From Tillus elongatus (lineage: Eukaryota > Arthropoda > Insecta > Coleoptera > Cleridae), in the NCBI GenBank assembly GCA_964006375.1, contig OZ023266.1, forward strand, positions 19,290,590 to 19,354,589: a stretch of 64,000 nucleotides of DNA, given 5' to 3'. Of the stretch, positions 27,601-40,439 are shown in pieces (the first letter of the stretch is position 1; each line of letters opens with the position of its first letter). Below the pieces are notes generated by a model that saw nothing but the letters and a program-made list of their open reading frames with translations, was not told where the DNA came from and ran no database searches. Made by a program: the position numbers and the translations under genes.

Positions 27601-27712
27601 AACCTCCAAGTCCAGAATTAACAAGTTGCCTCTTTCCTCCTTGTCAACACCCACGGTACGATAGTATTTAGGCTGTAAGCCCTCGTGGTGTGTTGTTGAA
27701 ATAAAAAATTAA
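24611..27712 (+). pseudogene. LINE family A, longest copy (A3): endonuclease + RT
   Basis: This is the longest family A copy. Degenerate APE-type endonuclease lies at about 24690-25690 (NICGLNSNLNS region, QLLFLTETQISAKT, NFPGYELLTS in related copies, then the SDHGMVTAS catalytic motif region near 25440, frame-broken). The RT part at 25830-26432 carries KASGLDGIPAIVLKKC and NYRPISLLSVVSKVMEKY. The RT part at 26509-27474 carries ALDISKAFDQVWHA, NAGVPQGSALAP and the catalytic HSYADDSTLHS motif. A stop/frameshift lies between the RT parts near 26430-26500, and there are further shifts in the endonuclease. The 3' end reads GTTGTTGAAATAAAAAATT. It is 5'-truncated, with ORF1 absent. It is a jockey/CR1-type non-LTR retrotransposon, and the exact clade is not resolved. 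Confidence 0.88.
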
Positions 27713-28016
27713 AAAAAAAACATACTTTAAAAGCATTGGATATTAACTTTTCTTTCGTTGCACAGTTAGCATCTCATTTTACTACATGTCAAACAACATT
27801 AATCCAATGAATACACATATTCACTCTCATAATATGTGAAATCATAAATACCTACATTTGCCAATCAGCAGTTTGGCAATTTCACAGAAATTCTATTAAT
27901 TTCAGTGTAACAAGCTTGTTAGTAAAATAAGAAGGCTTGTGAAAGGAAATAAAGCTTATCAAAAAAATGTATGTGTAAAACAGACATGAACTTAATCCTA
28001 AAGTATTTTATAGTGG

Positions 28017-29213
28017 TGTCACGAAGTGACTAATCCTGGAGAGATTACCTGGCCTAATTTACCGTCATAGCCACTACATTATGTTACACCATAAACGCAA
28101 TTATCGTTTGCGAAGGTTGGAATATTTTCCAACATTTTCCGTGGAGTAATATACGAAATCCGGCATGTCGAACAGAATAATTAGTAGGGGGGCAATTAGG
28201 CGGCCGCGATTTGGGAAAAGAATTGTGGCTGGACGGAACGCCGATGGAGAGTGGTGAGTTCTAGAGTCACCGCGAGCAAGCTAGTCCGTGCGTCGCAAAG
28301 AAGTGAAATTGTAAAGTCCGTGCGGTTCAAGAGAAGACCAGTAAGCAGAGCGAGGCCGCCGATTCACGACGCCACCGCCGCAGCGGTTGATTAGTGAACA
28401 TCGTCCCCGGAGAATCCCCCAGGTAGGTGAAAGCCTGATTCTATTTAGCGAACCTGTGTAGAAATGTTGAACGCTCCGCAAGGACACTGGGAACCTGAGA
28501 GGGAACCATTTCTTCCCTGTCTCCGTTGGCGGGCTGCTCGGGGAGTTAGGGGTGGCATTTCCTGGGCTGTGGTGGATTCCTATGGCAGCGACTGCGCTGG
28601 TCCGGATCGAAGCAGCCAGGCGACATCTGGCGTCCCGAGCTGTCCGCGGCCCCGTTCGGAGAGGGTGTAAATCCGGGAACAGGGGTGGGCATCTTCCGCA
28701 CCGAACTATATTTTAGTACGCAGCTAGCTTAACTTGATGTAGTGTCCGACACACCCTGTATGCTGCATGCCCGCTTGGGAACACCCGCTATTATTCACCC
28801 CGCACTGCTCAAACCTTGCCGCTTTAACCCCCCCGTTCACCCCGCGGGTAGCTTTGATAGTCAAATAACCACCTCTGCCTCTGGCACCTCATAATTACTT
28901 AATTCTCTGGTAGAAGGACTCCGTTGTTTTCTTTTGTAAATAGGTAGTTGATAGATTTTATTTTAATTTACTCGATATTTGATTTAATCTCTCCAGAATA
29001 TCCACCCAAGTAACCTTTAACAATAGATATCTAATAAAGACCATAACCAGAAGTCCCGGGGGACTTCGTCTTAACTTAGAAGGACCCTGTCTCCACTAGA
29101 ATCTACCCTGGGCTTGTGTCCGTCGACAGTGACTTGGTAGAGGGGGAATACCCCGAGAGAGCAGGCCTACTCCCTGAAAGAAACTCTATAGGCGTTGGCG
29201 CTCGGACAGGATC
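28017..29213 (+). mobile_element. Probable solo LTR plus tRNA-Lys-type PBS (Ty3/Gypsy relic)
   Basis: This GC-richer block stands out from the AT-rich flanks. It starts TGTCACGAAGTGAC, has an AATAAAG near 29033, and is followed at 29196-29213 by TGGCGCTCGGACAGGATC, which resembles the primer-binding site complementary to tRNA-Lys. The ~1.17-kb length would fit an Osvaldo/Ulysses-like LTR. The exact LTR end is not clear, and no second LTR or gag/pol is present. About 115 bp of leader follow the PBS. Confidence 0.35.
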
Positions 29214-29478
29214 CCGTCGTAAAGCTTTGTCCCGGAAGTCCGCCAAAAAATTCCCCATATTAGGGAAAACTAGAATTAACCCCCGGCCACCCCAAGTGGC
29301 CGTCGCAGTACTAATGAATTCATAGATATGTAGGTATAATTTTGATGTGTTTTCAGCTGTATTTTAACCAGTTTGATAAGTAATCAGTGATTTTGACATC
29401 TTGCTGTACCTAACTAATAATTATTATAATAATTTAAAAAAAAAGGTATAATTATAACGCTTTTTTTTTCAAACTAAC

Positions 29479-29712
29479 CTGCTGTGATCATTGGAGAAAT
29501 TTTACTCTTTCCCTTGTTTGTGACAGATGGTAAGGCAATAATGGGTTTTCCTTTTCCGTCACGTCCTTCAGCAGCACCACGGATAAAATCTACTTGACCA
29601 CCGAAACCGGAGTACATCCTTGTGCCGATGGAATCAGAAACTATCTGACCTGTCAGGTCAACTTCTATACATGAGTTGATTGCAGTCATTTTGGGTTGTT
29701 GTGCAATGATAC
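29479..29712 (-). CDS. CoA-transferase exon 6 (catalytic segment)
   Basis: The acceptor TTTTGTAG precedes 29712 and the donor GTTAGT follows 29479. It encodes 78 residues starting in phase with exon 33498-33746 and contains AINSCIEVDLTGQIVSDSIG and SGFGGQVDFIRGA, ending KISPMITA plus a split Gly codon. In the acetyl-CoA hydrolase/4-hydroxybutyrate CoA-transferase family this segment carries the conserved Glu of the IEVDLTGQ block, the likely acyl-enzyme nucleophile, and the GFGGQ-x-DF substrate-pocket loop. Both are intact. Its single-base 3' overhang fits both downstream terminal exons. Confidence 0.92.
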
Positions 29713-29910
29713 CTACAAAAGACAAAAATAATAGTAACATCAAACAATATTTAAAAAGTTTGGACGCAGCAAGTGCCTTATGGTAGTGAATTTTCATTAA
29801 AATGTTTTAATATCATTTATATTTTTTAATAGCAATAATGTGTTTTTTTAAGAAAGCAGGCATCAAACTTGATCACCAGCATAACCTATATAGTAGAAAC
29901 AATGTACCAT

Positions 29911-30130
29911 GTAAGACTAGATGCATTCTCGCAACAATTAAAACCGCATCTAGTCTTACATACTTTGTCCCTATATTGGGGTAGAAATGGGCCAGGGCTA
30001 ACAATTTTCTAAATTGTTAGTTAGTTGTATACAGTCACTATTTTTTTAACAGTTTGTGTTATTTGGAGCTGGCGTGACAACATACTACTTGGTTCCGCAA
30101 CTAGGTGGCGACACGTTCACCACTCACTTA
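29911..30130. mobile_element. 220-bp insertion with 11-bp TSD (SINE-like)
   Basis: It is flanked by CAATGTACCAT at 29900-29910 and 30131-30141. It contains a 14-bp hairpin GTAAGACTAGATGC...GCATCTAGTCTTAC and a segment (CTAACAATTT...AATTGTTAGTTA...AACATACTAC) that recurs at about 58040-58150, so it is a dispersed short element. The TSD length favours retroposition. Confidence 0.6.
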
Positions 30131-30639
30131 CAATGTACCATATTTCATCAAAATAACTTTATTGTTTGAAAATGTACCAAAATTTTTAGAAAATATACTT
30201 TAAATGTTCCCGAAAAAACTAGTTTCCTGGCCAACGAACCTTATAGGTTAATAGCAAATTGAGCTATTCAAGCTTGAAGAATTTAATAAAAAATCGCTAC
30301 CATAACGCACTTGCTGCATCTCAAATTTCTTTTCTTACAAACATGCATCTAATTTGATCGAAAATGCAAAACTGCAATAATATAAGACGTGTTCGATTAA
30401 AAAAAAAAGAAGATAATTTGTATCACCAATGACTATGGGCCAACCTGTAATTGTAGAAATAATTTTTTAAGATGTAGCTCAAGACACCCTATAATTAACA
30501 TATACAATTTTTTTCATGCCTTGTATAATAACTAATATATTGAGCTTTATTGTTTTTTTTTTACGAAAATTCCTAAAAACTACATGCCATCAAAGATAAA
30601 CTCTACAGCCAAAACTACTGCCAGAGAAAGAGTCCAAAA

Positions 30640-30820
30640 AAAAAAAGGTAAGATGCTTTTTGCTCATCTAGACTAACCAACCCTCCACCTTGAACTCGAT
30701 CTCAACGACGACAGTGATTTGAAAAATCATCCGCCGCCGGTGAGGCTCGAACCGTCATCCCCCGAGTCCGTATTGGAAAGTCTGAATCGACTTTCCCGCA
30801 CGGCCACGGGGGTGCTGAGA
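30640..30820 (-). repeat. tRNA-derived SINE nested in HINE copy 5
   Basis: Minus-strand tRNA-like head with A-box-like GTGGCCGTGCGGG and B box GGTTCGAGCCTC, followed by about 100 bp ending in a T run (plus-strand A run at 30640-30650). HINE consensus words AGAGAAAG and CTATTT flank it, with an imperfect duplication (GAGAAAGAGTC/GAGAGAGGATC). The tRNA head cannot form a normal cloverleaf, so it is a SINE, not a tRNA gene. Confidence 0.6.
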
Positions 30821-31327
30821 GAGGATCTATTTAAAATGAATTTTCTGGAAATATTTTAGTAAAATGAAGGACAATGGCGGTTGAAGCTGAAACGTAAAGG
30901 TTTCTAGAACACTCTTCTTGCGTATTTTACGTAACACGTATTAGTTTCAGGTTCTTTGTCTAAATGTTGCCAATTTTGACGTTTCTAATCGCGACTTTGA
31001 CGTCTTGAGGAAAACCCCAATTTTTTTTCTTCAAATACCTATAACTTTTTTATCTTTTAAGTCACAGAGGTAAAATTTCGTACCCAGTTTACCTTTTATG
31101 GTATAAACGCGCGTACCGAATTTGGTTGCCCTAACCTTATTACCCGACTTATAAAATATTTTCAAAAGTAAGCGCAAAATTTTTCAAAAAGAAAACGCAA
31201 AATTTTCTCATCCAAGTCACTTGCAAAAGGAAGGTACTCACCAAATTTGATCATCATTGGCGTATTATTTTTTGAGTTATCGGTGTCTCACAAACACACA
31301 CGCGGTCAGTTTCAATTTTTATATGTT

Positions 31328-33349
<2,022 letters not shown>

Positions 33350-33497
33350 TTTTTTTAAATGGATAATTGTCCTATATAACGACATCTTAATGTAACAGAA
33401 AGAGGTGTTATAAGCTATTTTTAAATAACAGATAGTATTACATAACGACATCTTAATGCAACAGAAAGTGGTGTTATTACATGACTGAGCTACTCAC

Positions 33498-33746
33498 TTG
33501 TACTGTTAACATAATCAATAACCAACATCTCAATGAAAGGGTTATTATCGACGAAGTCATAAAGTTTCTGGGGTCCTATAAGGAAAGAACCGACGATTCT
33601 CCCTCTATGCATGGTTTTCTTGTTGTTCGTGACACAACCCCTGTTCACTAGATCAATTACTCCACCAGAAAACATCTCTGAGTGGATGCCAAGATCCTTG
33701 TGGTTAGTCAGAGCGGCCAACACAGCATCAGGAATGTTGCCGATAC
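33498..33746 (-). CDS. CoA-transferase exon 5
   Basis: The acceptor TTGCAG precedes 33746 and the donor GTGAGT follows 33498. It encodes about 83 residues beginning GIGNIPDAVLAALTNHKDLG, then EMFSGGVIDLVNRGCV, HRGRIVGSFLIG and NNPFIEMLVIDYVNST. The GIGNIPDAV glycine loop and the EMFSGG-x-IDL block are typical of the acetyl-CoA hydrolase/CoA-transferase family C-terminal domain and shape the CoA site. The one-base overhang joins exon 29479-29712 to make a Ser codon. Nothing is broken. Confidence 0.92.
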
Positions 33747-33852
33747 CTGCAAGGATACAAAAAATAAAATTTAACAGATGCTTTCCTGAAAAAGGTATAT
33801 ATTACTAGGATAACCAGTCCAAGTCTATAACATCAGTTTTCTTACAAAGTTG

Positions 33853-33940
33853 TGGTTCACTAAGTGAAGATTTGAACCTGCGATGAGAAGTGATAAGTAC
33901 TTTGGAAAACCCAAATGACCACGACATATTTTTTAGATTT
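33853..33940 (+). repeat. Partial foldback MITE arm
   Basis: One arm of the 24085-24262 family (AAGTGAAGATTTGAACCTGC, GATAAGTACTTTGG, ACCCAAATGACCACGAC). The opposite arm is missing; LINE A4 starts just after it. Confidence 0.6.
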
Positions 33941-33956
33941 GACTATTTTACTAGCA

Positions 33957-35345
33957 CAGGCCTATTTCTCTCCTTTCAATGGTCTCTAAAGTGATGGAAA
34001 AGTATATAAACACTGAATTACTAAAATTTCTTGAAAAACACAGTCTAATCCACGACAGGCAGTATAGATTCCGTCAGCGCAGATCAACTGCCGACCTCCT
34101 TTCCTTTGTCACCCATTCTTGGAACAAGTCTTTGGAACTACACAGTGAATCCCAGATTGTCGCTCTAGACATATCCAAAGCATTCAACCAGGTATGGCAC
34201 GCAGTGCTGCTTAATAAACTTCCGGCCTATGGCCTAACACCAAAACTCTGTACCTGGACAGCAAATTTCCTCTCCAACCAGAGCATTTCTGTTGTCGCGG
34301 ATGGCCATTCCTCTAAACTGTATCCAATTAATGCAGGAGTTTCTCAAGGTTCAGCTTTAGCCCCTACTTTGTTTCTTCTCCACATCAGTGACCTCCTCTC
34401 TAGCACATCCAACCCAGTTCACAGTTATGCGGACAACAGCACCCTCCACTCAAATATACAATATTCTAAGCCTGTCACTTTAGCCCAATTAGATGAGGAT
34501 CGCAGATTCATGGAGGGTTCTGTCTCTGTGGATCTCCAAAAAATATTAGACGGGAGAAGTAGCAATCTTGTACAGTTCAACCCCAACAAATCTCAGTCTT
34601 GCTTTCTATCTTATAAGAGATACACCAGCCCTAGACCCACCACAATGAACAACCAAGTTATTCAAAGTAATGAGTCCTTTTCACTTGTTGGCATTTCTGT
34701 GGATCGAAATCTCAATTGGCACCAACATGTCACATCAATTGCAGAAGCGGCTGCTAAGAAATTAGGTTTCCTCTTCCGGGCTCGCAATTACTTTTCACCG
34801 GCTAATCTCTATACCTTATATAACACAAATAAGGCCAAACCTCGAATACTGCTCCCACATCTGGGGTGCTGCTGCCGCTTCTACACTCGCTATCCTGGAC
34901 TCCATTCAGAAGAGAGCTATATGTCTCATCGGTGACCCTACCCACACCCAAAGGCTGCGGTCCCTTGCACACCGACGTGCTGTTGGTGACCTCTCTCTCT
35001 TTTATAGATATCTCCACGGACACTGCTCAGAGGAGCTTTCTTCTATAGTTCCTCCACCTGCTGCCCCTAACAGATCTACTAGGGGAACAGCTAATGCACC
35101 CTTTTACTGCCCAGGTCACCAGACACAGAACATCTTGTTATGCCCGCTCTTTTGTTCCGAGGACTTCCAAGTTGTGGAATTCCTTACCGGCATATGTTTT
35201 TTCTTCTCCTCCGAACCTCCAAACCTTCAAGTCCAAAATTAACAAGTTGCCTCTTTCCTCCTTGTCGACACCCATGGTACAATAGTAGATAGTATTTAGG
35301 CTGTAAGCCCTCATGGTGTGTTGTTGAAATATATATTTAAAAAAA
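33957..35345 (+). pseudogene. LINE family A, copy A4 (RT palm to 3' end)
   Basis: A long frame at 33979-34935 reads the RT from VSKVMEKYINTELLKFLEKH through ALDISKAFNQVWHA and a mutated catalytic motif YADNS (Asp to Asn in the second DD residue), to ISVDRNLNWHQHVTS. The C-terminal region is frameshifted at about 34825. The 3' end reads GTTGTTGAAATATATATTTAAAAA. The active-site change and shift make it inactive. Confidence 0.85.
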
Positions 35346-35779
35346 AAGCATCATCAGATGATGGATAGTCTAGACTGGATTCTCCAAAGTATACTTAATC
35401 TTGTAGTATAAATCATTTATCAAAATAGTAGAAATTAATTAATTGAAACATGATCCTTAGGGTACACCTAATGTTAAATTTATAATCTAATCTTTTCTAT
35501 TGAGATTTAAAAATAATAATAATAGATGACAACCGAACCTAGACATTTAATTTAAAAACACTATGAAATAGACTGAAGTAAAATACGAGTCACTTTTGGC
35601 AGAACCTACAGTTTATAATTATGTACACGACTATACTATAACTTTCAGCGAAGGTTGTAAGTGACAAATCTTTCACAGAAACGAACAATTTTCTAGTATT
35701 TAAAATAAAACTTCAATAACTACGACCCTACCTTCTCTATTTATGACAATGTAATAACCAAGTAAACTATATAACCTAC

Positions 35780-35968
35780 CCATCTGTAGGGTGGAACCAT
35801 CTTCCACAAGATTTTCAGCGATTAACTGACCAATCTTTGATTCAATTTCAGTTGGTGGCTTCCCACCATGTGCAGGAAGCGGTTTATCAATTTTCACAGC
35901 ATAATCGATGTGACTTACATGGATGATACCATCACCAAACGTTCTAGGCATCTGCTTGTTTACTTGTG
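35780..35968 (-). CDS. CoA-transferase exon 4
   Basis: The acceptor ATTTTCAG precedes 35968 and the donor GTAGGT follows 35780. It encodes about 63 residues: AQVNKQMPRTFGDGIIHVSH, then DYAVKIDKPLPAH and IGQLIAENLVEDGSTLQMG. In the family this is the segment linking the N- and C-terminal halves of the CoA-transferase fold; NKQMPRTFGD and the PLPxH block are characteristic. Its one-base ends match exons 37995-38085 and 33498-33746. Confidence 0.92.
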
Positions 35969-36179
35969 CTGAAAATTAAAAGATGAATAATTATATGGTT
36001 ATGTATATAAAAAAATATTTCTAAGCAATTTGAACACAGTATAAAATGGTGCTGCAAATTGAGTCATAACTTCCACATAGCTGTGATAATTTATTATCTG
36101 CATAAAGACATTCTCATGAATGAATATAAGGCCAATGACTTGACCACAAAGAAAATATTTGTATTCATGTACCTATAAA

Positions 36180-36420
36180 GTTTTAATAATAATAGTCTTT
36201 ATTAGCTTTAGCTATACAATATAAACAAACAAAAAAATTTCATTACATAATCTAGTCTACCAACTAAATATAATTACATTTTGTGTAGTGAGCACACTTC
36301 CTTTTGAATAACTTTGCATTATTGCAGTTTCTCACATCAGAAGGTAAGCTATTATACAAAACCAAACCTTTATGAAATAAATCATTCTCTTTTTGTGGTC
36401 ATAGTTGTAACATAGAAATT
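36180..36420 (-). repeat. LINE-like 3' UTR tail on minus strand
   Basis: The plus-strand TAATAATAATAGTCTTTATTAGC start and the conserved-looking following sequence resemble the 3' UTR of a minus-strand LINE (compare 7490-7560). LINE A5 adjoins it. The assignment is tentative. Confidence 0.35.
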
Positions 36421-37423
36421 GTTCTGTTGTCTGGTGTGGAAAAAGGCAACTTGTTAATTCTGGACTTGGAGGTTTAAAGCTTCGGAGGAGAAGGAAAAAC
36501 ATGTGCCGGCAAGGAATTCCACAACTTGGAAGTCCTCGGGACAAAAGAGCGGTCATAACAAGATGTTCTATGTCTGGTGACCTGGACAGTAAAAGGGTGC
36601 ATTCGCTGTTCCCCTGGTAGATCTGTTGGGGGCAGCAAGTGGAGGAACTATGAAAGAAAGCTCCTCTGAGCAATGCCTGTGCAGATATCTATCAAAGAGA
36701 GAGAGGTCACCAACGGCATGTCAGTGGGCAACGAATGGCAGCCTTTGGGTGAGGGTATGGTCATCGATGAGACGTATAGCTCTCTTCTGAATGAAGTCCA
36801 GGATAGCGAGTGTAGAAGCGGCAGCCCAGATGTGGGAGCAGTATTCGAGGTTTGGGCTTATTTGTGAAGTATAGAAGGTATAGAGATTAGCTGGTGAAAA
36901 GTATTTGCGAGCCCGGAAGAGGAAACCTAATTTCTTAACAGCCGCTTCTGCAATTAATGTGACATGTTGGTGCCAATTGAGATTTTGATCCACAGAAATG
37001 CCAACAAGTGAAAAGGACTCATTACTTTGAATAACTTGGTTGTTCATGGTGATGGGTCTAGGGCTGGTGTATCTCCTATGAGATAGAAAGCAGGACTGAG
37101 ATTTGGTGGAGTTGAATTGTACAATATTTCTACTTCCCCAGTCTAATATTTTTTGGAGATCCACAGAGACAGAACCCTCCATGAGTCTGCGATCCTCATC
37201 TAATTGGGCTAAAGAGACAGGCTTAGGATATTGTATATTTGAGTGGATGGTGCTGTCGTCCGCGTAACTGTGAATTGGGTTGGATGTGCTAGAGAGGAAG
37301 TCATTGATGTGGAGAAGAAACAAAGTAGGGGCTAAAGCTGAACCTTGAGGGACTCCTGCATTAATTGAATATAGTTTAGAGGAATGGCCATCCACGACAA
37401 CAGAAATGCTCTGGTTGGAGATG
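36421..37423 (-). pseudogene. LINE family A, copy A5 (minus strand)
   Basis: The minus-strand frame 36721-37464 carries RT palm to thumb: NAGVPQGSALAPTLFLLHIN, the catalytic HSYADDST, ISVDQNLNWHQHV and KKLGFLFRARKYFSPANLY. The C-terminal part is shifted (36332-36673). The family tail GTTGTTGAAATAAA is missing; the 3' end stops in other sequence at about 36420. The 5' side is truncated inside the palm and joined to an unrelated repeat at 37424. Confidence 0.85.
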
Positions 37424-37429
37424 TACATG

Positions 37430-37935
37430 CCAACAGACTGACAGATCGACTGACCGACGGACAAAAAAATTTTCGTTCCATAATCAAGTTTTCTATATGT
37501 TTTGAGACTTTTTACCCCGTTATAGCAACAAAAAATTTCAAAATTTTGTCAACGATATTCCACCCCCCCCACATTCAACCGCAAATTTAATTTCAACGCA
37601 GAATACCAGATGATTGATGAAATTAAAAGTTTTCTAATAAATAAACCCTAAACCGTTATATTACTCGAGTTTTAACGAAAAAAAGTCAATTTTCACCAAA
37701 TCAATCCCCGTTCATCCCCTACGCTCTAAAGTGATTTTACCCAAAATCAATGGGAACCGTTCGTTTATCGAGTGCTAACTGTATACCAAATTCTAAGACG
37801 ATATCCCAATTTGTTATAAAGTTATGGTGGCTATAAACAGACAGACAAAAAGAATTTTCATTCTCAAATAGGTTTTGATACTTTTTACTTTTGAGTGAAA
37901 AATTTTTTTTTAATTTTTGTCGCCTATGTGATACT
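37430..37935. repeat. Unclassified dispersed repeat
   Basis: It shares inverted motifs with 13013-13285 (for example GATTTTACCC, GGGGATGAACGGGG on minus, and ATACCAAATTC). It contains two diverged internal units around GACAGACAAAAA / GACGGACAAAAAAATTTTC. It is non-coding. Confidence 0.45.
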
Positions 37936-37994
37936 TCCACACGTTGTGATGATGTAGAAGTAATTATCAATGACTATTTATGAAAACTACATAC

Positions 37995-38085
37995 CTATAA
38001 TAACTTTGGAATGCATCATGGCAGCCCTGACACAGTCAACACTCGTGCCCAAGCTGCAATAACCGTGCTGGTCAGGTGGTGACAC
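37995..38085 (-). CDS. CoA-transferase exon 3
   Basis: The acceptor TGCTTTAG precedes 38085 and the donor GTATGT follows 37995. It encodes 30 residues, VSPPDQHGYCSLGTSVDCVR then AAMMHSKVIIG/A. The VSPPDxHGYCSLG block is a hallmark of the acetyl-CoA hydrolase/4-hydroxybutyrate CoA-transferase family N-terminal domain. This exon is too short for simple ORF detection. Confidence 0.93.
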
Positions 38086-38524
38086 CTAAAGCATAAAAAT
38101 ATTTTTTTAAATCAAATAGTGACACAAAAGAACTAAAAACTAAAAAAAATCGGTCTTTAACCTTCTGCGTAACAGGTTTTGCATTGCAATATTGTTAAGT
38201 CAAGCCAGGTCCAGTCGAGACAGTTCAACTTAGTTCAAAGTCAATGAAACTGCAGGGTGAAATATGTGGCAAACACAGCTGTAATGTTACAGGAAAGTGC
38301 TTGATATTAAAAATAATTATAATAATTATAATAAAACATATATTTAGTATTAAAAGTTGGCAAGCAACAACATTTATAATATATAGCGAGGTTTTGTAAT
38401 GATTAGGGGAAGAATTACCGTAACTGCTCATTTCTTTGTGCAGTGGTTCCTTGACAAGTTAACAATGTATTGCAAACATTTTATCTAAGCAAGTTATCTT
38501 TCTAACACCATACATTGGCAATAT

Positions 38525-38640
38525 TTTAATGCACGACAATGCAAGATCACAAGTTGCTCGTATAGTACAAGAATCTTTAGAAGATGTGGGCATTGAGGTG
38601 ATAGACTGGCCACCCCCTAGTGCAGATCTAAATCCTATGG
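38525..38640 (+). pseudogene. Tc1-like transposase C-terminal scrap
   Basis: It reads MHDNARSQVARIVQESLEDV and then a PSADLNPME stretch, the region around the second and third catalytic residues of Tc1/IS630 transposases. It is joined in frame to LINE A6 at 38641, giving a chimeric 79-codon frame (38529-38768). No TIRs were seen. Confidence 0.8.
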
Positions 38641-39225
38641 AACAGTCTTGCTTTCTATCTCATAAGAGATACACCAGCCCTAGACCCATCACAATGAACA
38701 ATCAAGTTATTCAAAGTAATGAGTCCTTTTCACTTGTTGGCATTTCTGTGGATCGAAATCTCAATTGACACCAACATGTCACATCAATTGCAGAAGCGGC
38801 TGCTAAGAAATTAGGTTTCCTCTTCCGGGCTCGCAAATACTTTTCACCAGCTAATCTCTATACCTTATATACTTCACAAATAAGGCCAAACCTCGAATAC
38901 TGCTCCCACATCTGGGGTGCAGCTGCCGCTTCTACACTCGCTATCCTGGACTCCATTCAGAAGAGAGCTATACGTCTCATCGGTGACCCTACCCTCACCC
39001 AAAGGCTGCAATCCCTTGCCCACCGACGATCCGTTGGTGACCTCTCTCTCTTTTATAGATATCTGCACGGACACTGCTCAGAGGAGCTTTCCTCCATAGC
39101 TCCCCACCTGCTGCCCCCAACAGATCTACCAGGGGAACAGAGCGAATACACCCTGTTACTGTCCAAGTCACCAGACATAGAACATCTTGTTATACCCGCT
39201 CTTTTGTCCCGAATACTTCCCCTTG
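38641..39225 (+). pseudogene. LINE family A, copy A6
   Basis: A 5'-truncated copy starting in the RT thumb (QSCFLSHKRYTSPRP). There is a stop at the NLN codons (38766) and the 3' UTR is incomplete, ending CTTTTGTCCCGAATACTTCC. It inserted into a Tc1 relic. Confidence 0.8.
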
Positions 39226-40439
39226 ATACCTTGAGACTAGTATTTAAATTTTACGACCTTCAAGGGAGGTCTTGCCTAAATCTATTTGGAACACTAAAAC
39301 CGAGCATCTGGGGTCAAATTCCCAAAATTTTACTATATATTTAGCCTTAGTGTATACCTTAGTGTATCCAGTAATTCTATTTACTTCTTGCAATAAAAAT
39401 ATAGATACAAAATCAGGCATGTGACCCCAACTTGAAGACAAAATTTATCCGTAGGAAAATTTTGTCTCAATATAAATAGATACTTATACAGGCCAACATC
39501 CTGCTTACATCGGGTTGCCAGAGTCTTAGTTTGCGCTAATTTCAAGAATTTTTTTCAAAATTCACAAGTCACTATTAATGTGATGCTTTGCTATGAAAAT
39601 TCCCCAAAAGATAGCACACAAAGTAAAGAACAAATACAGAACAATTGAAAGCATTTTTTAATTAATAAATTGTGCAAGGTCTCCTGTACTCAAATATATA
39701 CATAATCAAACATTACAGATAACGTGAAATTTAATGTTTGGTTGTGACTCATCAAATAGATATTCATAACTATTGTAATACAAGCTTAACGTAATGGCAA
39801 ATCATGTGGTGAAATGTTAATAGGGCAAATTGTGATCTATCTATTGTTGATTTAGTACAAATAATGAGGTAAACACAATTAAATCTTATCAAACCAAATG
39901 ATGAATAATGCAAGATAAAATTAAACTGCTTTTAATAACTTTCTTAAAGTGTGGAGTTATTAAACGAACATAAACAAAGAAATAATAATAGCATAATATC
40001 AAGTAGTGTTCCGCTTATCAGCTAATGGTCAAGCAACTCATATATTACACATCTAAATTGCAATAATATTCTTTCTGATTATTACTGCATTTTGTCAACC
40101 ACTGTTTATTTTATGTTTGAAAAAGTCGTTATTTCCTTTTATCTGGACAGAAAGTTAAATCATTGCTATTTTTAAACAATGTGACAAGACACATAGATAG
40201 TTATCGACGTATAGGTAACTATTTTATCAAACTTTGCAGGATTGAGCTAATATTGTCCAGGGTCCCTTCCATATAATTTAGTGCAGCTTCTGCTACTTTT
40301 GTTTTTGAAGATAGAAAATACTTTTTAAATGAAAGTTGTCGAAGTTTTCACAAGCTGTGAGCATGTGCTTTTGGTAAAACCAAATCAACATTGCAAAATT
40401 GAAAAGTTACCTAACTTCATTTTTTTTAATAAATAGAAC
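39226..40439. other. Intronic, mostly unassigned
   Basis: Around 39470-39580 are weak HINE 3'-segment traces (CATCGGGTTGCC...AGTTTGCGCTAATTTCAAG, TTCAAAATTCACAAGTC). The remainder is AT-rich with no recognised gene. Confidence 0.4.

Noticed and set aside
28281..28670. Arg/Pro-rich short frames in the GC-rich block
   Set aside because: No start context, domains or splice logic; composition alone explains the open frames.
30720..30815. Functional tRNA gene on minus strand
   Set aside because: Promoter boxes present, but there is an extended sequence between arms and it is inserted within a repeat; called SINE.
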